The position numbers were made by a program, and so were the translations under genes. This document shows, in pieces, positions 42,153-49,652 of a stretch of DNA of 52,501 bases (position 1 is the first letter of the stretch; every line of letters starts with the position of its first letter). The stretch is from Candidatus Saccharicenans subterraneus (GTDB lineage Bacteria; Acidobacteriota; Aminicenantia; Aminicenantales; Saccharicenantaceae), in NCBI GenBank assembly GCA_003426165.1, contig QUAH01000017.1, positions 1 through 52,501 of the forward strand, in the 5' to 3' direction. The notes beneath the pieces are model-generated. The model ran no database searches. It had not been told where the DNA came from and was given only the letters and a program-made list of their open reading frames with translations.

Positions 42153-43838
42153 TCACTGGCGCCCCAGAATTTCTCCGGGTAGCTCGCCGGTAAATTGTTC
42201 TTCTTCCACCACCACCCGGCCGTTAACCACAACGTAATGAATGCCCTCGGGATATTGATGCGGTTCAGACCAGGTGGCCCTATCACTGATTTTTTCAAAA
42301 TCAAAAAGGACGAGGTCGGCCGCATAACCTTCCTTTATTCTGCCCCTCCGCCTGAGACCGAACTTTTCGGCCGGGGCCGAGGTCATCTTTCTGACCATTT
42401 CTTCCAGCGGCAGCAGCTTTTCTTTCCGGACGTACTCGGCCAGGGCCCGGGGAAAACTGCCGTAGTACCGCGGGTGTGGTTTTCCCCTGAACAGGACTCC
42501 AGAGGTCGAGGCCAGTTCCCCGTCGGTGCAGAGGCAGGTTAGCGGATGCTTGAGAATTTTTTTCAGGTTATCTTCGCTCATGGCAAAGCAGACCATGGAC
42601 ACCTGGCCTTCCTCGTCCAGCAACAGGTCGCGGATGAAAGTGAAAATGTCCTGGCCCCGCAACCTGGAAGCCTGCTCCAGGTTAAGGCCTTCCAGCCAGC
42701 GGTTCTTGTCCGTCCGAACAGAAGAGATTAAAACCTTATCCCAGGTGCCGACGTTCTTTTCGGCTTCGCTGACCGCTTCCCTCAGGCGAGACTGAAGTTC
42801 CGGGTTTCTCAGGCGCCCGAGAAAATCTTCTTTTTTTCCTTCCCTGACCCAGAGCGGGAAAAAGATACTCAGGCCGGTGGCGAAGGCGGTATAAGGATAG
42901 ACGTCGGCCGCAATTCTCACTCCCCTGGCCGCGGCCCCGTCAATTTTGCCGAGCAGCTCATCGAGCTTGTCCCAGTTCCTGGGGTAACCCACCTTGAGGT
43001 GGGAAATTTCCAGGCTGACCCCGGCCTCTCTGGCAATGGTTATGGCCTCCTCCACGGCTTCCAGGACCCCGTCCTCTTCATCGCGCATGTGGGTAGCATA
43101 GATTCCGTCGAACTTCCTTAGAACCCGGGCCAGTTCTACCAGCTCGCCGGTGGAGGCGAAGCTACCGGGAGCATACTCCAGTCCGGTGGACATCCCCAGG
43201 GCTCCCTGGTCCAGGGCCTGCTTAACCAGTTCTTTCATTCTTGACAGATCCGCGGCCGAGGCCTGGCGGTTGTCATAGCCAACCACGGCTGCCCGGACCG
43301 TGCCCTGGCCGACCAGGGTGGCATAGTTAATTCCAATCCCCTTCCGGAGAAGGCGCCGGAAAAATCCGGCCAGGTCAGTCCAGTCGGCTTCTATCCCAAG
43401 TTCTTCCTTCAGGTACCGGTTCTCGGTTTCCAGCATCTCCGGGGTCAGGGGAAAGCGGGATGAGCCGCAATTTCCGCCGATAGCCGTGGTGATTCCCTGG
43501 CGGACCAGGCTGTCAGCCGTGGGACAGACCAGTAACTCCACGTCGGTATGGGTATGAACGTCTATAAAACCCGGCGACAGGCACAGGCCACCGGCCTCGA
43601 TTACCCGCCGGGCCGGGCCATTTCTTAGTTTTCCGATCGAAACAATATACTTACCCCTGATCCCGACATCGGCCTGGTAGGGCGGCCGACCGCTGCCGTC
43701 GACCACCAGGGCCCCTCTGACCAGCAGGTCCAGGTCGCGCTGCTTCCGGCAGCCGTCCAGCATCAGCACCCCGGCCGAGCCCAGGGCGGCCCGGGTGGCT
43801 TGCTTCAAGAATTCCCTGCGGTCCAATTTGTTTTCCAT
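42153..43838 (-). CDS. N-acyl-D-amino-acid deacylase-like amidohydrolase, Tat-exported
   Basis: A 561-aa member of the D-aminoacylase/amidohydrolase superfamily. A twin-arginine signal DRREFLKQATRAALGSAG is at residues 6-23 and ends LMLDGC, a possible lipid-attachment site, suggesting a Tat lipoprotein. The metal-binding PGFIDVHTHTD is at about residues 90-100, followed by GGNCGSS, ISHLKVGYP and THMRDEEDG. Asp of the final metal motif is likely in CLCTDGELAS. Such enzymes free D-amino acids from N-acyl derivatives, or act on dipeptides with D-residues. With the M23 peptidase downstream this points to turnover of peptidoglycan peptides. The start has GGGAG 6 nt upstream. Confidence 0.9.
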   Translation of the reverse strand: MENKLDRREFLKQATRAALGSAGVLMLDGCRKQRDLDLLVRGALVVDGSGRPPYQADVGIRGKYIVSIGKLRNGPARRVIEAGGLCLSPGFIDVHTHTDVELLVCPTADSLVRQGITTAIGGNCGSSRFPLTPEMLETENRYLKEELGIEADWTDLAGFFRRLLRKGIGINYATLVGQGTVRAAVVGYDNRQASAADLSRMKELVKQALDQGALGMSTGLEYAPGSFASTGELVELARVLRKFDGIYATHMRDEEDGVLEAVEEAITIAREAGVSLEISHLKVGYPRNWDKLDELLGKIDGAAARGVRIAADVYPYTAFATGLSIFFPLWVREGKKEDFLGRLRNPELQSRLREAVSEAEKNVGTWDKVLISSVRTDKNRWLEGLNLEQASRLRGQDIFTFIRDLLLDEEGQVSMVCFAMSEDNLKKILKHPLTCLCTDGELASTSGVLFRGKPHPRYYGSFPRALAEYVRKEKLLPLEEMVRKMTSAPAEKFGLRRRGRIKEGYAADLVLFDFEKISDRATWSEPHQYPEGIHYVVVNGRVVVEEEQFTGELPGEILGRQ

Positions 43839-43861
43839 CGGCTACTCCCGTTTAGCCTATA

Positions 43862-43890
43862 AAATTAATAAATCCTCCCGGTTTTGGCAA
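43862..43890 (-). promoter_or_regulatory. Sigma70-like promoter for D-aminoacylase/M23 unit
   Basis: On the minus strand, TTGCCA (complement of 43885-43890), a 17-bp spacer and TAATTT (complement of 43862-43867). Confidence 0.5.
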
Positions 43891-43910
43891 GAACTATTTG
43901 CCCGCCCGCA

Positions 43911-43977
43911 CTCACCTCTTGGTGAGATCCACCCCGGCGGTCACCACCGAACCAACCGTCCCGGCCCGGCTGCGGTT
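43911..43977. repeat. Three consecutive short inverted repeats between divergent promoters
   Basis: CTCACC-TCTT-GGTGAG (43911-43926), CGGT-CACC-ACCG (43938-43949), and AACCG (43954-43958) with CGGTT (43973-43977). They fall between the two divergent promoters at 43862-43890 and 43986-44014, so neither transcript should contain them. They may be operator sites. Confidence 0.4.
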
Positions 43978-43985
43978 ACCGGCCC

Positions 43986-44014
43986 TTGCCAGGCGCCAGC
44001 ATTTTTGCTATTTT
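43986..44014 (+). promoter_or_regulatory. Sigma70-like promoter for the 56-aa gene
   Basis: TTGCCA at 43986-43991, a 17-bp spacer and TATTTT at 44009-44014. The leader would be about 29 nt and contains GGAGG. Confidence 0.5.
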
Positions 44015-44049
44015 TATTAGCTCTTTTTTCCATCCGACGGAGGTAAACC

Positions 44050-44220
44050 ATGGCTGATTCTGCTGCTGACAAGACCAGCAAGAACAAGAAAATCAACCGC
44101 CTGACCCTGGCTGAAATCGAGGCCCGGCTGGAAGAAATTAAGAAGGCCGAAGGTCGCTGGCAGTCCCGTTATGCCCGGGCTTTGCTGGCCAGAAAAAAGG
44201 CCCTGACCGGCAGCAATTAA
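44050..44220 (+). CDS. Small basic protein of unknown function (56 aa)
   Basis: ATG at 44050 to TAA at 44218-44220. GGAGG lies 6 nt upstream and a promoter about 35 nt before that. The product begins MADSAADKTSKNKKINRLTL, continues with a helix rich in Glu, Lys and Arg, then SRYARALLARKKAL, and ends TGSN. It is probably a small helical, possibly nucleic-acid-binding protein. No signal peptide or membrane helix is present. rpsO follows 109 nt later from its own promoter. I do not recognise a named family, but the spacing, ribosome site and codon use all look real. Confidence 0.7.
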   Translation: MADSAADKTSKNKKINRLTLAEIEARLEEIKKAEGRWQSRYARALLARKKALTGSN

Positions 44221-44273
44221 CCCGGCTACTTCCCTAAAAATTATAATTCTCTGAAAATACATATTTTAGGCAT

Positions 44274-44302
44274 TTTACATTCCAACCGATTTCTGGTATC
44301 AT
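44274..44302 (+). promoter_or_regulatory. Sigma70-like promoter for rpsO-pnp
   Basis: TTTACA at 44274-44279, a 17-bp spacer and TATCAT at 44297-44302. It would start the rpsO-pnp-pseudopilin transcript about 20 nt before the GTG of rpsO. Confidence 0.7.
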
Positions 44303-44329
44303 TATCGAGAAAAATAAGGAGTAAGAAGA

Positions 44330-44596
44330 GTGTTAACGAAAGAAGTAAAGACCAAAATCATTCAGGACAATCAGGTGCATCCCTCTGATTCCGGCTCTCC
44401 GGAAGTTCAGATCGCCATCCTGACTGAAAGGATTAACCAGCTGATCACCCATTTTCAGACCCACAAGAAGGATTTTCATTCCAGGCGCGGTCTGATGAAG
44501 CTGGTCGGGCAGAGGAAAAGGTTGCTGGAATACCTCAAGGAAAACGACCGGGAGAGGTACCTGGCCCTTATCAAGAAATTGAATCTCAGAAAATAG
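44330..44596 (+). CDS. rpsO: 30S ribosomal protein S15
   Basis: An 88-aa protein that binds 16S rRNA in the platform of the small subunit. The family motifs [32 protein letters not shown], and [11 protein letters not shown] are intact, and the length is one residue short of the E. coli protein. The start is GTG at 44330 with AGGAG about 8 nt upstream. The classic rpsO-pnp gene order is kept (pnp starts 29 nt later) and no terminator or attenuator hairpin is visible between the two. Confidence 0.98.
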   Translation: MLTKEVKTKIIQDNQVHPSDSGSPEVQIAILTERINQLITHFQTHKKDFHSRRGLMKLVGQRKRLLEYLKENDRERYLALIKKLNLRK

Positions 44597-44625
44597 GCCA
44601 TCCGCCGTAAAATCGAGTTTTAACC

Positions 44626-46818
44626 ATGTCAAATACCATCAATATTGAAATCGGTGGCCGGACTCTATCCATAGAGCTCGGCAAAGTGGGCAAGCAGGCT
44701 GACGGTTCGGCCCTGGTTCGCTACGGCGACACCATCATGCTGGTCACCGCCACCTGCAAGAAGGAAGTTTCGGGCGAAAAGAATTTTCTGCCGCTGATCG
44801 TCGATTACCGCGAGAACACCTACGCCGCCGGCAAAATTCCCGGTGGCTTTTTCAAGCGCGAGGGCAAGCCCTCGGAGCGCGAAATCCTGGTGGCCCGGCT
44901 GATCGACCGGCCGATCCGGCCGCTGTTCCCCGAGGGATATTTCCAGGACACCCAGGTGGTGGCCCTGCTGCTGTCGGCCGACCTGGAAAACGAACCGGAC
45001 ACCCTGGGAATCATCGGGGCCTCGGCCGCCCTCTACTTCTCGGAAATTCCGTTCACCACTCCCCTGGGAGCGGTCAAGGTCGGGCTGGTCGACGACCAGT
45101 TCATCATCAACCCCAAAGCCAGCCAGCTGGAAAATTCCGTGCTGAACATGGTGGTGGCCGGCAACGAAGACGGCATCTGCATGATCGAGGCCGGCGCCCT
45201 GGAAGTGGAAGAAGAAAAGGTGCTGGAAGGCCTGCTGCTGGCCCAGGAAGAGATCAAGAAAATCGTCCAGGCTCAGAAAGAGCTGTTCAACCAGCTTAAT
45301 ATCCAGAAGCTCCCGGTCCAGGCCAAGGTTCCCGACCCGGAAAAGGTCAGGAAAATCGAGGAGGAAATCCGGGAAGAACTTCTCCAGGCCATCCAGATCA
45401 AGCAGAAAAAGGCCAGCGAGAAGGCGGCCGATGAGATTCTGAACCGCCTGCTGGCCGCCATCCCCAAGGAGAACACGGAAGAAATATCCCAGACCAAGGA
45501 AATCTTTTACAACCTTCAGAAAAAGCTGGTCCGGGAATTGATACTGAACGAAGGTCGTCGGGCCGACGGCCGGGCCTTCAACGAACTGCGTCCCATAAGT
45601 ATCGAGGTTGGACTGCTGCCCAGGACCCACGGCTCGGCCCTCTTCACAAGGGGCGAGACCCAGAGCCTGGCCACGGTCACCCTGGGCACTTTTGAAGACG
45701 TCCAGCGCCTGGACGGCCTGGGCGAAGAGGCCGAGAAGAGGTTCATGCTTCATTATAATTTCCCGCCCTTCTGTGTGGGCGAGGTGTCTTTCATGAGGGC
45801 ACCGGGCCGAAGGGAAATCGGTCACGGGGCCCTGGCCGAAAAGGGTATCCTGCCGGCCATTCCCGACGAGGAAACCTTCCCCTACACCATCAGGATTGTG
45901 TCCGACATCCTGGAGTCAAACGGCTCTTCATCCATGGCCACCGTCTGCGGCGGAGTCCTGGCCCTGATGGATGCCGGGGTGCCGCTCAAGATGGTGGTGG
46001 CCGGAATCGCCACCGGACTGGTCAAGGAGGGCGACCGCTATGCCATCCTGACCGATATTGCCGGCCTGGAAGACCACTACGGTGACATGGACTTCAAGGT
46101 GACCGGCTCGGAGAAGGGCATCACCGCCATCCAGCTCGACCTCAAGCTCCCCTACCTGACTCCCCAGATCCTGAGAGAAGCCCTGTGGCAGTCGCGTGAA
46201 GCCAGGCTCCAGGTACTGGAAAAGATGAAGGCTGTTCTGCCCGAGCCAAGGCCGGAACTTTCTCCCTACGCCCCGAGGATAATCATCCTGTTCATCAACC
46301 CGGAGAAGGTGGCCGATGTCATCGGCCCGGCCGGCAAGATGATCAAGAAGATCGTGGCCCAGACCAATGCCAAGATAGATATCGAGGAGACCGGCAAGGT
46401 GACCATTGCCTCTTCCGACATGGAATCGGCCGAAAAGGCCAAGCAGATGATACGGGAAATCACGGCCGAGGTCGAACTGGGCCAGGTCTATACCGGCAAG
46501 GTGGTCAGGCTGGAGGAATACGGGGCCTTTGTCGAAATCCTGCCCAACATCGTCGGCCTGCTCCACATCTCCGAGGTGGCTCCCTACCGGGTCCGCAGCA
46601 TCAAGGACGAGATCAGCCTGGGACAGACCCTGACCGTTAAAGTTATCGATATAGACGAAGAGAACAACCGCATCCGTCTCAGCAAAAAGGCCCTGGAAGA
46701 AACCTCTCCCCGCCGCCCGGGTGAGGGAGGTGAGCGACGCAGCCACGGCCATTCCCATGACCGCCGGCCGCACGGTTTCAGCCATTCCCGTCCCAGGGGT
46801 GACCGTAACAGGTTTTAA
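44626..46818 (+). CDS. pnp: Polyribonucleotide nucleotidyltransferase (PNPase)
   Basis: A 730-aa phosphorolytic 3'-5' exoribonuclease. Order: first RNase PH-like domain (about residues 10-145), helical domain (150-235), second RNase PH-like domain (about 310-545) with the catalytic segment GLEDHYGDMDFKVTG, KH domain with GPAGKMIKKIV (about 555-615), and S1 domain with GKVVRLEEYGAFVE (about 620-690). The last ~35 residues form a His/Arg/Gly-rich tail (RRSHGHSHDRRPHGFSHSR) not found in E. coli PNPase. Translation starts at ATG 44626 with only a weak ribosome site, so coupling to rpsO is likely. The pseudopilin genes follow immediately. Confidence 0.98.
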   Translation: MSNTINIEIGGRTLSIELGKVGKQADGSALVRYGDTIMLVTATCKKEVSGEKNFLPLIVDYRENTYAAGKIPGGFFKREGKPSEREILVARLIDRPIRPLFPEGYFQDTQVVALLLSADLENEPDTLGIIGASAALYFSEIPFTTPLGAVKVGLVDDQFIINPKASQLENSVLNMVVAGNEDGICMIEAGALEVEEEKVLEGLLLAQEEIKKIVQAQKELFNQLNIQKLPVQAKVPDPEKVRKIEEEIREELLQAIQIKQKKASEKAADEILNRLLAAIPKENTEEISQTKEIFYNLQKKLVRELILNEGRRADGRAFNELRPISIEVGLLPRTHGSALFTRGETQSLATVTLGTFEDVQRLDGLGEEAEKRFMLHYNFPPFCVGEVSFMRAPGRREIGHGALAEKGILPAIPDEETFPYTIRIVSDILESNGSSSMATVCGGVLALMDAGVPLKMVVAGIATGLVKEGDRYAILTDIAGLEDHYGDMDFKVTGSEKGITAIQLDLKLPYLTPQILREALWQSREARLQVLEKMKAVLPEPRPELSPYAPRIIILFINPEKVADVIGPAGKMIKKIVAQTNAKIDIEETGKVTIASSDMESAEKAKQMIREITAEVELGQVYTGKVVRLEEYGAFVEILPNIVGLLHISEVAPYRVRSIKDEISLGQTLTVKVIDIDEENNRIRLSKKALEETSPRRPGEGGERRSHGHSHDRRPHGFSHSRPRGDRNRF

Positions 46819-46828
46819 GATTATAAAA

Positions 46829-47341
46829 ATGACAGACTTGTCCAGGAGCGTCCGGAAACGGAGGCAGCGGGGGTTTACCCTCCTGGAAATGGTGGTCACC
46901 CTGTCCATCCTGGCCCTGCTGACGGCGGTGGCCATCCCGGTCATCACCACCTCGGTCAAGCGGGAAAAGGAAATCCAGTTGCAGCAGAGCCTGAGGCTGC
47001 TCAGGCAGGCCATCGACGATTACAAGAAGCTGGCCGACGAGAAAAAAATCAAGGTTGACCCCGACAGTTTTGGCTACCCGCCCGACCTGGAAACCCTGGT
47101 CAACGGCGTGGAAGTTGAACAGGAAGTCACCGACGACTCTGGCAGGAAAACCACCCGGAAGGTCCTGGTCCGCTTCCTGAGAAAGATTCCCCTGGACCCG
47201 ATGACCAATTCTTACGACTGGGGACTCCGCTCCTACCAGGACAAGCCGGATTCCGACACCTGGGGTGGAGATAACGTCTATGACGTCTACACCCGGAGCC
47301 AGGGAACGGCTCTGGATGGGACTAAATACAGGGATTGGTAA
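46829..47341 (+). CDS. Type II secretion-like pseudopilin (GspG-like) 1
   Basis: A 170-aa prepilin-type protein. The class III signal RRQRG-FTLLEMVVTLSILAL (prepilin peptidase cut after Gly, Glu at +5) is at about residues 11-30, followed by the long N-terminal helix and a C-terminal domain of the GspG kind (FLRKIPLDPMTNSYDWGLRS). The end GTALDGTKYRDW is shared with the next gene. The ATG starts 10 nt after pnp and has a weak ribosome site. Expected to be assembled into a short periplasmic pseudopilus or a pilus after peptidase processing; no assembly ATPase, secretin or peptidase gene is in view. Confidence 0.87.
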   Translation: MTDLSRSVRKRRQRGFTLLEMVVTLSILALLTAVAIPVITTSVKREKEIQLQQSLRLLRQAIDDYKKLADEKKIKVDPDSFGYPPDLETLVNGVEVEQEVTDDSGRKTTRKVLVRFLRKIPLDPMTNSYDWGLRSYQDKPDSDTWGGDNVYDVYTRSQGTALDGTKYRDW

Positions 47342-47342
47342 A

Positions 47343-47756
47343 ATGAGAACCATCAGCTTCCAGCGAAGAAACCGGGGCTTCACCCTGATTGAAATCCTGA
47401 TCGTGCTGAGCATTATCGGCATCCTGCTGGGACTGGCCGTGCCCCAGTACCAGATGTCGGTCAAGCGGGCCAGGGAAGCCGTGCTGAAAGAAAACCTGTT
47501 CATCATGCGCAAGATGATCGACCAGTATTACCAGGACAAGCATAAATACCCGCCGACGCTTCAGTCCCTGGTGGAAGAAAATTATCTCAAGACCATACCC
47601 ATCGACCCCATCACCGGTTCCAACGAAACCTGGGTGGAAGTCAGGCAGATGCCTCCGGTTGATGAGTACGTGCCCAACGAAAACCTGGGCGTGGTGGACG
47701 TCAAGTCCGGCTCGGAAGCCAAGGCCCTGGACGGAACACCTTATAACACCTGGTAG
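47343..47756 (+). CDS. Type II secretion-like pseudopilin (GspG-like) 2
   Basis: A 137-aa prepilin. RRNRG-FTLIEILIVLSIIGI is the cleavage and helix signature at about residues 8-27, with Glu at +5. The pattern KYPPTLQSLVEENYLKTIPI then DPITGSNETW is the GspG/major-pseudopilin hallmark, and it ends EAKALDGTPYNTW. It starts one nucleotide after the previous stop codon, so the two are translationally linked. The shared ending ALDGT-Y-W shows that the two are duplicates or co-evolved partners. Confidence 0.9.
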   Translation: MRTISFQRRNRGFTLIEILIVLSIIGILLGLAVPQYQMSVKRAREAVLKENLFIMRKMIDQYYQDKHKYPPTLQSLVEENYLKTIPIDPITGSNETWVEVRQMPPVDEYVPNENLGVVDVKSGSEAKALDGTPYNTW

Positions 47757-47767
47757 AAGATGCCGGA

Positions 47768-48394
47768 ATGAAAACCGGAAAGAATCCCGAGCGCTTTCGG
47801 ATAAGGAAGCCGGTCAGTCTTCAGCCCGCGCCGTTTAAAAAATCGTTAACAATTAGATTCTCCAGCCTTCCCGGTTATACCCTTCTCCTGCTGCTCATTG
47901 CCATTTTCGTGATGAGCCTCGGGTTGCTGGTGGCGGTTCCGGTCCTGGAAACCCAGCTCCGCCGGGAAAAAGAAGAGGAATTGATTTTCCGCGGAAAGCA
48001 GTATGTAGAAGCCATCAGGCTATACCAGCAGAAAAAACCCGGGGCCTACCCCTCTTCCCTGGAAGACCTGGTCAAGGAAAAATGCCTGCGACGGGTCTAC
48101 CGGGACCCCATGTCGGAAAACGGTAAGTGGAACCTGCTGCTTCTCCCCTCATCGGCCGAGGCTGGCCGGGGGACGGTCCGGGCCGGGGAAACGCAGTCGG
48201 CCGACAGATTGCTGGTGGTGGCCGAAGACAACCTGAAAAAAATAAGGAACCCGCAGATAGTGGGCGTGGTCAGCTCCTCTGATAAAAAATCGATAAAAAT
48301 ATACCAGGATGAAGAATATTACAATAAATGGCTTTTCTACCACGGCCAGGCGGCCGGCAAGAAACCGCAATTGATTTACCAGACCGGAAACTAA
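47768..48394 (+). CDS. Pseudopilin-like protein 3, without Glu5
   Basis: A 208-aa protein with a 35-residue basic leader and then LPGYTLLLLLIAIFVMSLGL. The Gly/aromatic-Thr-Leu cut site is kept (G-YTL), but position +5, Glu in almost all pilins, is Leu. The helix continues into RREKEEELIFRGKQYVEAIR and YQQKKPGAYPSSLEDLVKEK, which matches GspG-like pseudopilins. Absence of Glu5 is known in the tip pseudopilin GspK family, so it may cap the filament. Convergent with the DUF192 gene, 23 nt apart. Confidence 0.78.
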   Translation: MKTGKNPERFRIRKPVSLQPAPFKKSLTIRFSSLPGYTLLLLLIAIFVMSLGLLVAVPVLETQLRREKEEELIFRGKQYVEAIRLYQQKKPGAYPSSLEDLVKEKCLRRVYRDPMSENGKWNLLLLPSSAEAGRGTVRAGETQSADRLLVVAEDNLKKIRNPQIVGVVSSSDKKSIKIYQDEEYYNKWLFYHGQAAGKKPQLIYQTGN

Positions 48395-48412
48395 GAGAGC
48401 TCTCTGACCGGT
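48383..48412. terminator. Possible hairpin between convergent genes
   Basis: Nested inverted repeats: ACCGG (48383-48387) with CCGGT (48408-48412), enclosing the palindrome AGAGAGCTCTCT (48394-48405). A T-rich tract follows a few bases later on the plus strand. The spacing is not that of a classical terminator. Confidence 0.3.
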
Positions 48413-48417
48413 CCCGC

Positions 48418-48903
48418 CTATTTCTTTTTAACCCAGTCCGGGAGCACGAAAGAAATTCTTTGATAAAGCTGGAGGGCATTGGCCTCGGCCTGGCCGGCCT
48501 GGAGTTCAAGGACATAGAGGGCAGGCTGGCGTGGCATGTAGCCCGGGCAGGGGTCCTGGCGGCAGGGCGGCACGTTTTTTTCTATATGAACAATCTGCTG
48601 GTGGGAGTTAAGCCAGATTATATCCAGGGGGATCAGGGTGTTTTTCATCCAGAAAGAATACAGGTCTTCTTCATCGAAGACAAACAGCATGCCCTGGTCC
48701 GCTTCCAGCTTTTCCCGGAACATCAGGCCGCGCTCCCTTTCGGCCGGGGTGACGGCCAGTTCGGCCTTGATTTCCCGCCCGCCCGGAAGGAAGACCTTGA
48801 TGAACCTGTCGCGGCGGCTGGCCTGGCAGTAGAGCTGGGCCATGACCGCCAGGCAGAGAACCAACATGGTCAGTCCGCGCTTTAAGAGAGCTGCTTGCTT
48901 CAC
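48418..48903 (-). CDS. DUF192 family exported protein
   Basis: A 161-aa protein. The signal peptide is at about residues 9-27 (RGLTMLVLCLAVMAQLYCQ), with a Cys that could be a lipid-attachment site but a poor lipobox. The DUF192 domain follows: VTPAERERGLMFREKL, GMLFVFDEEDLYSFWMKNT, PLDIIWLNSHQQIVHIEKNV, with the conserved CPGY segment. Function unknown for the family; some members lie near capsule or lipid-A genes. The GTG start at 48901-48903 has AGGAG about 7 nt upstream. Third gene of the proS-pcm-DUF192 set (43 nt after pcm). Confidence 0.88.
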   Translation of the reverse strand: MKQAALLKRGLTMLVLCLAVMAQLYCQASRRDRFIKVFLPGGREIKAELAVTPAERERGLMFREKLEADQGMLFVFDEEDLYSFWMKNTLIPLDIIWLNSHQQIVHIEKNVPPCRQDPCPGYMPRQPALYVLELQAGQAEANALQLYQRISFVLPDWVKKK

Positions 48904-48946
48904 CTCTTTTCTCCTGCAATCATTTTGCCCTGAAATCAGGATTATT

Positions 48947-49585
48947 TCAATGAACAGTTATGAGCGGAACAAACCTAACCCCGATTAACCTCTGTTCATC
49001 CCAGCCGGTTTCTTTCCTGGTGACCAGGACCAGTTCCTGGAAATCGGTCCCCACCGGGATGATCATCCGCCCGCCCGGCTTCAACTGTTCGACCAGGGCC
49101 GGCGGGACCGAGGCCGGAGCCGCCGAGACCAGGATGGCCTCATAGGGAGCATGCTCGGGCCAGCCGAGAGTGCCGTCGCCCACCCGGAACTGAATGTTCC
49201 GGTAACCGAGCTTCTCCAGGACGGCCCGGGCCCTGGCTGACAGCTCCGGGATCAATTCCACGGTATAGACTTCCCGGACAATCTCGGCCAGGATGGCGGT
49301 CTGGTAACCGGAGCCGGTACCGATCTCCAGCACTCTTTCCCGGCCGCGGAGCCTGAGGGCTTCGGTCATGTAGGCCACGATGTAGGGCTGGGAAATGGTC
49401 TGGCCTTCGCCGATGGGCAGGGGTTCATCACCGTAGGCCAGTTCCTTCATCTGTTCTGGAACAAAAAGATGGCGGGGCACCTTGAGCATGGCTCTGAGGA
49501 CTTTCCTGTCTTTGACTCCCCGGCGCCGGATCTGGTATTCGACCATTTCCTTTCTTTCCCGGTCGTAGGTCGAATCCTGGCTCAC
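48947..49585 (-). CDS. pcm: Protein-L-isoaspartate O-methyltransferase
   Basis: A 212-aa enzyme that uses S-adenosylmethionine to methylate L-isoaspartyl residues in damaged proteins. Seen: DEPLPIGEGQTISQPYIVA at the substrate site, VLEIGTGSGYQTAILA for SAM binding, VYTVELIPELS, and the C-terminal LKPGGRMIIPVG. The length fits the family (about 208-220). Two starts are possible: ATG at 49622-49624 without a ribosome site and GTG at 49583-49585 with GGAGG 5 nt upstream. I chose the GTG. Second gene after proS, 67 nt apart. Confidence 0.95.
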   Translation of the reverse strand: MSQDSTYDRERKEMVEYQIRRRGVKDRKVLRAMLKVPRHLFVPEQMKELAYGDEPLPIGEGQTISQPYIVAYMTEALRLRGRERVLEIGTGSGYQTAILAEIVREVYTVELIPELSARARAVLEKLGYRNIQFRVGDGTLGWPEHAPYEAILVSAAPASVPPALVEQLKPGGRMIIPVGTDFQELVLVTRKETGWDEQRLIGVRFVPLITVH

Positions 49586-49652
49586 GCCCCCCTCCCTGGG
49601 ACGGTTATAGTCAGGCCGGCTCATAAAAAAAGCCGGGCTGGTTCGGGTAGCC

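Noticed and set aside
43911..43977. Possible structured RNA from the three hairpins
   Set aside because: Predicted promoters on both sides fire outward, so the hairpins would not be transcribed. Kept as possible operators only.
44233..44270. CCTAAAA/TTTTAGG inverted repeat as a terminator of the 56-aa gene
   Set aside because: The stem is AT-rich and the loop is 24 nt, so it would be unstable.
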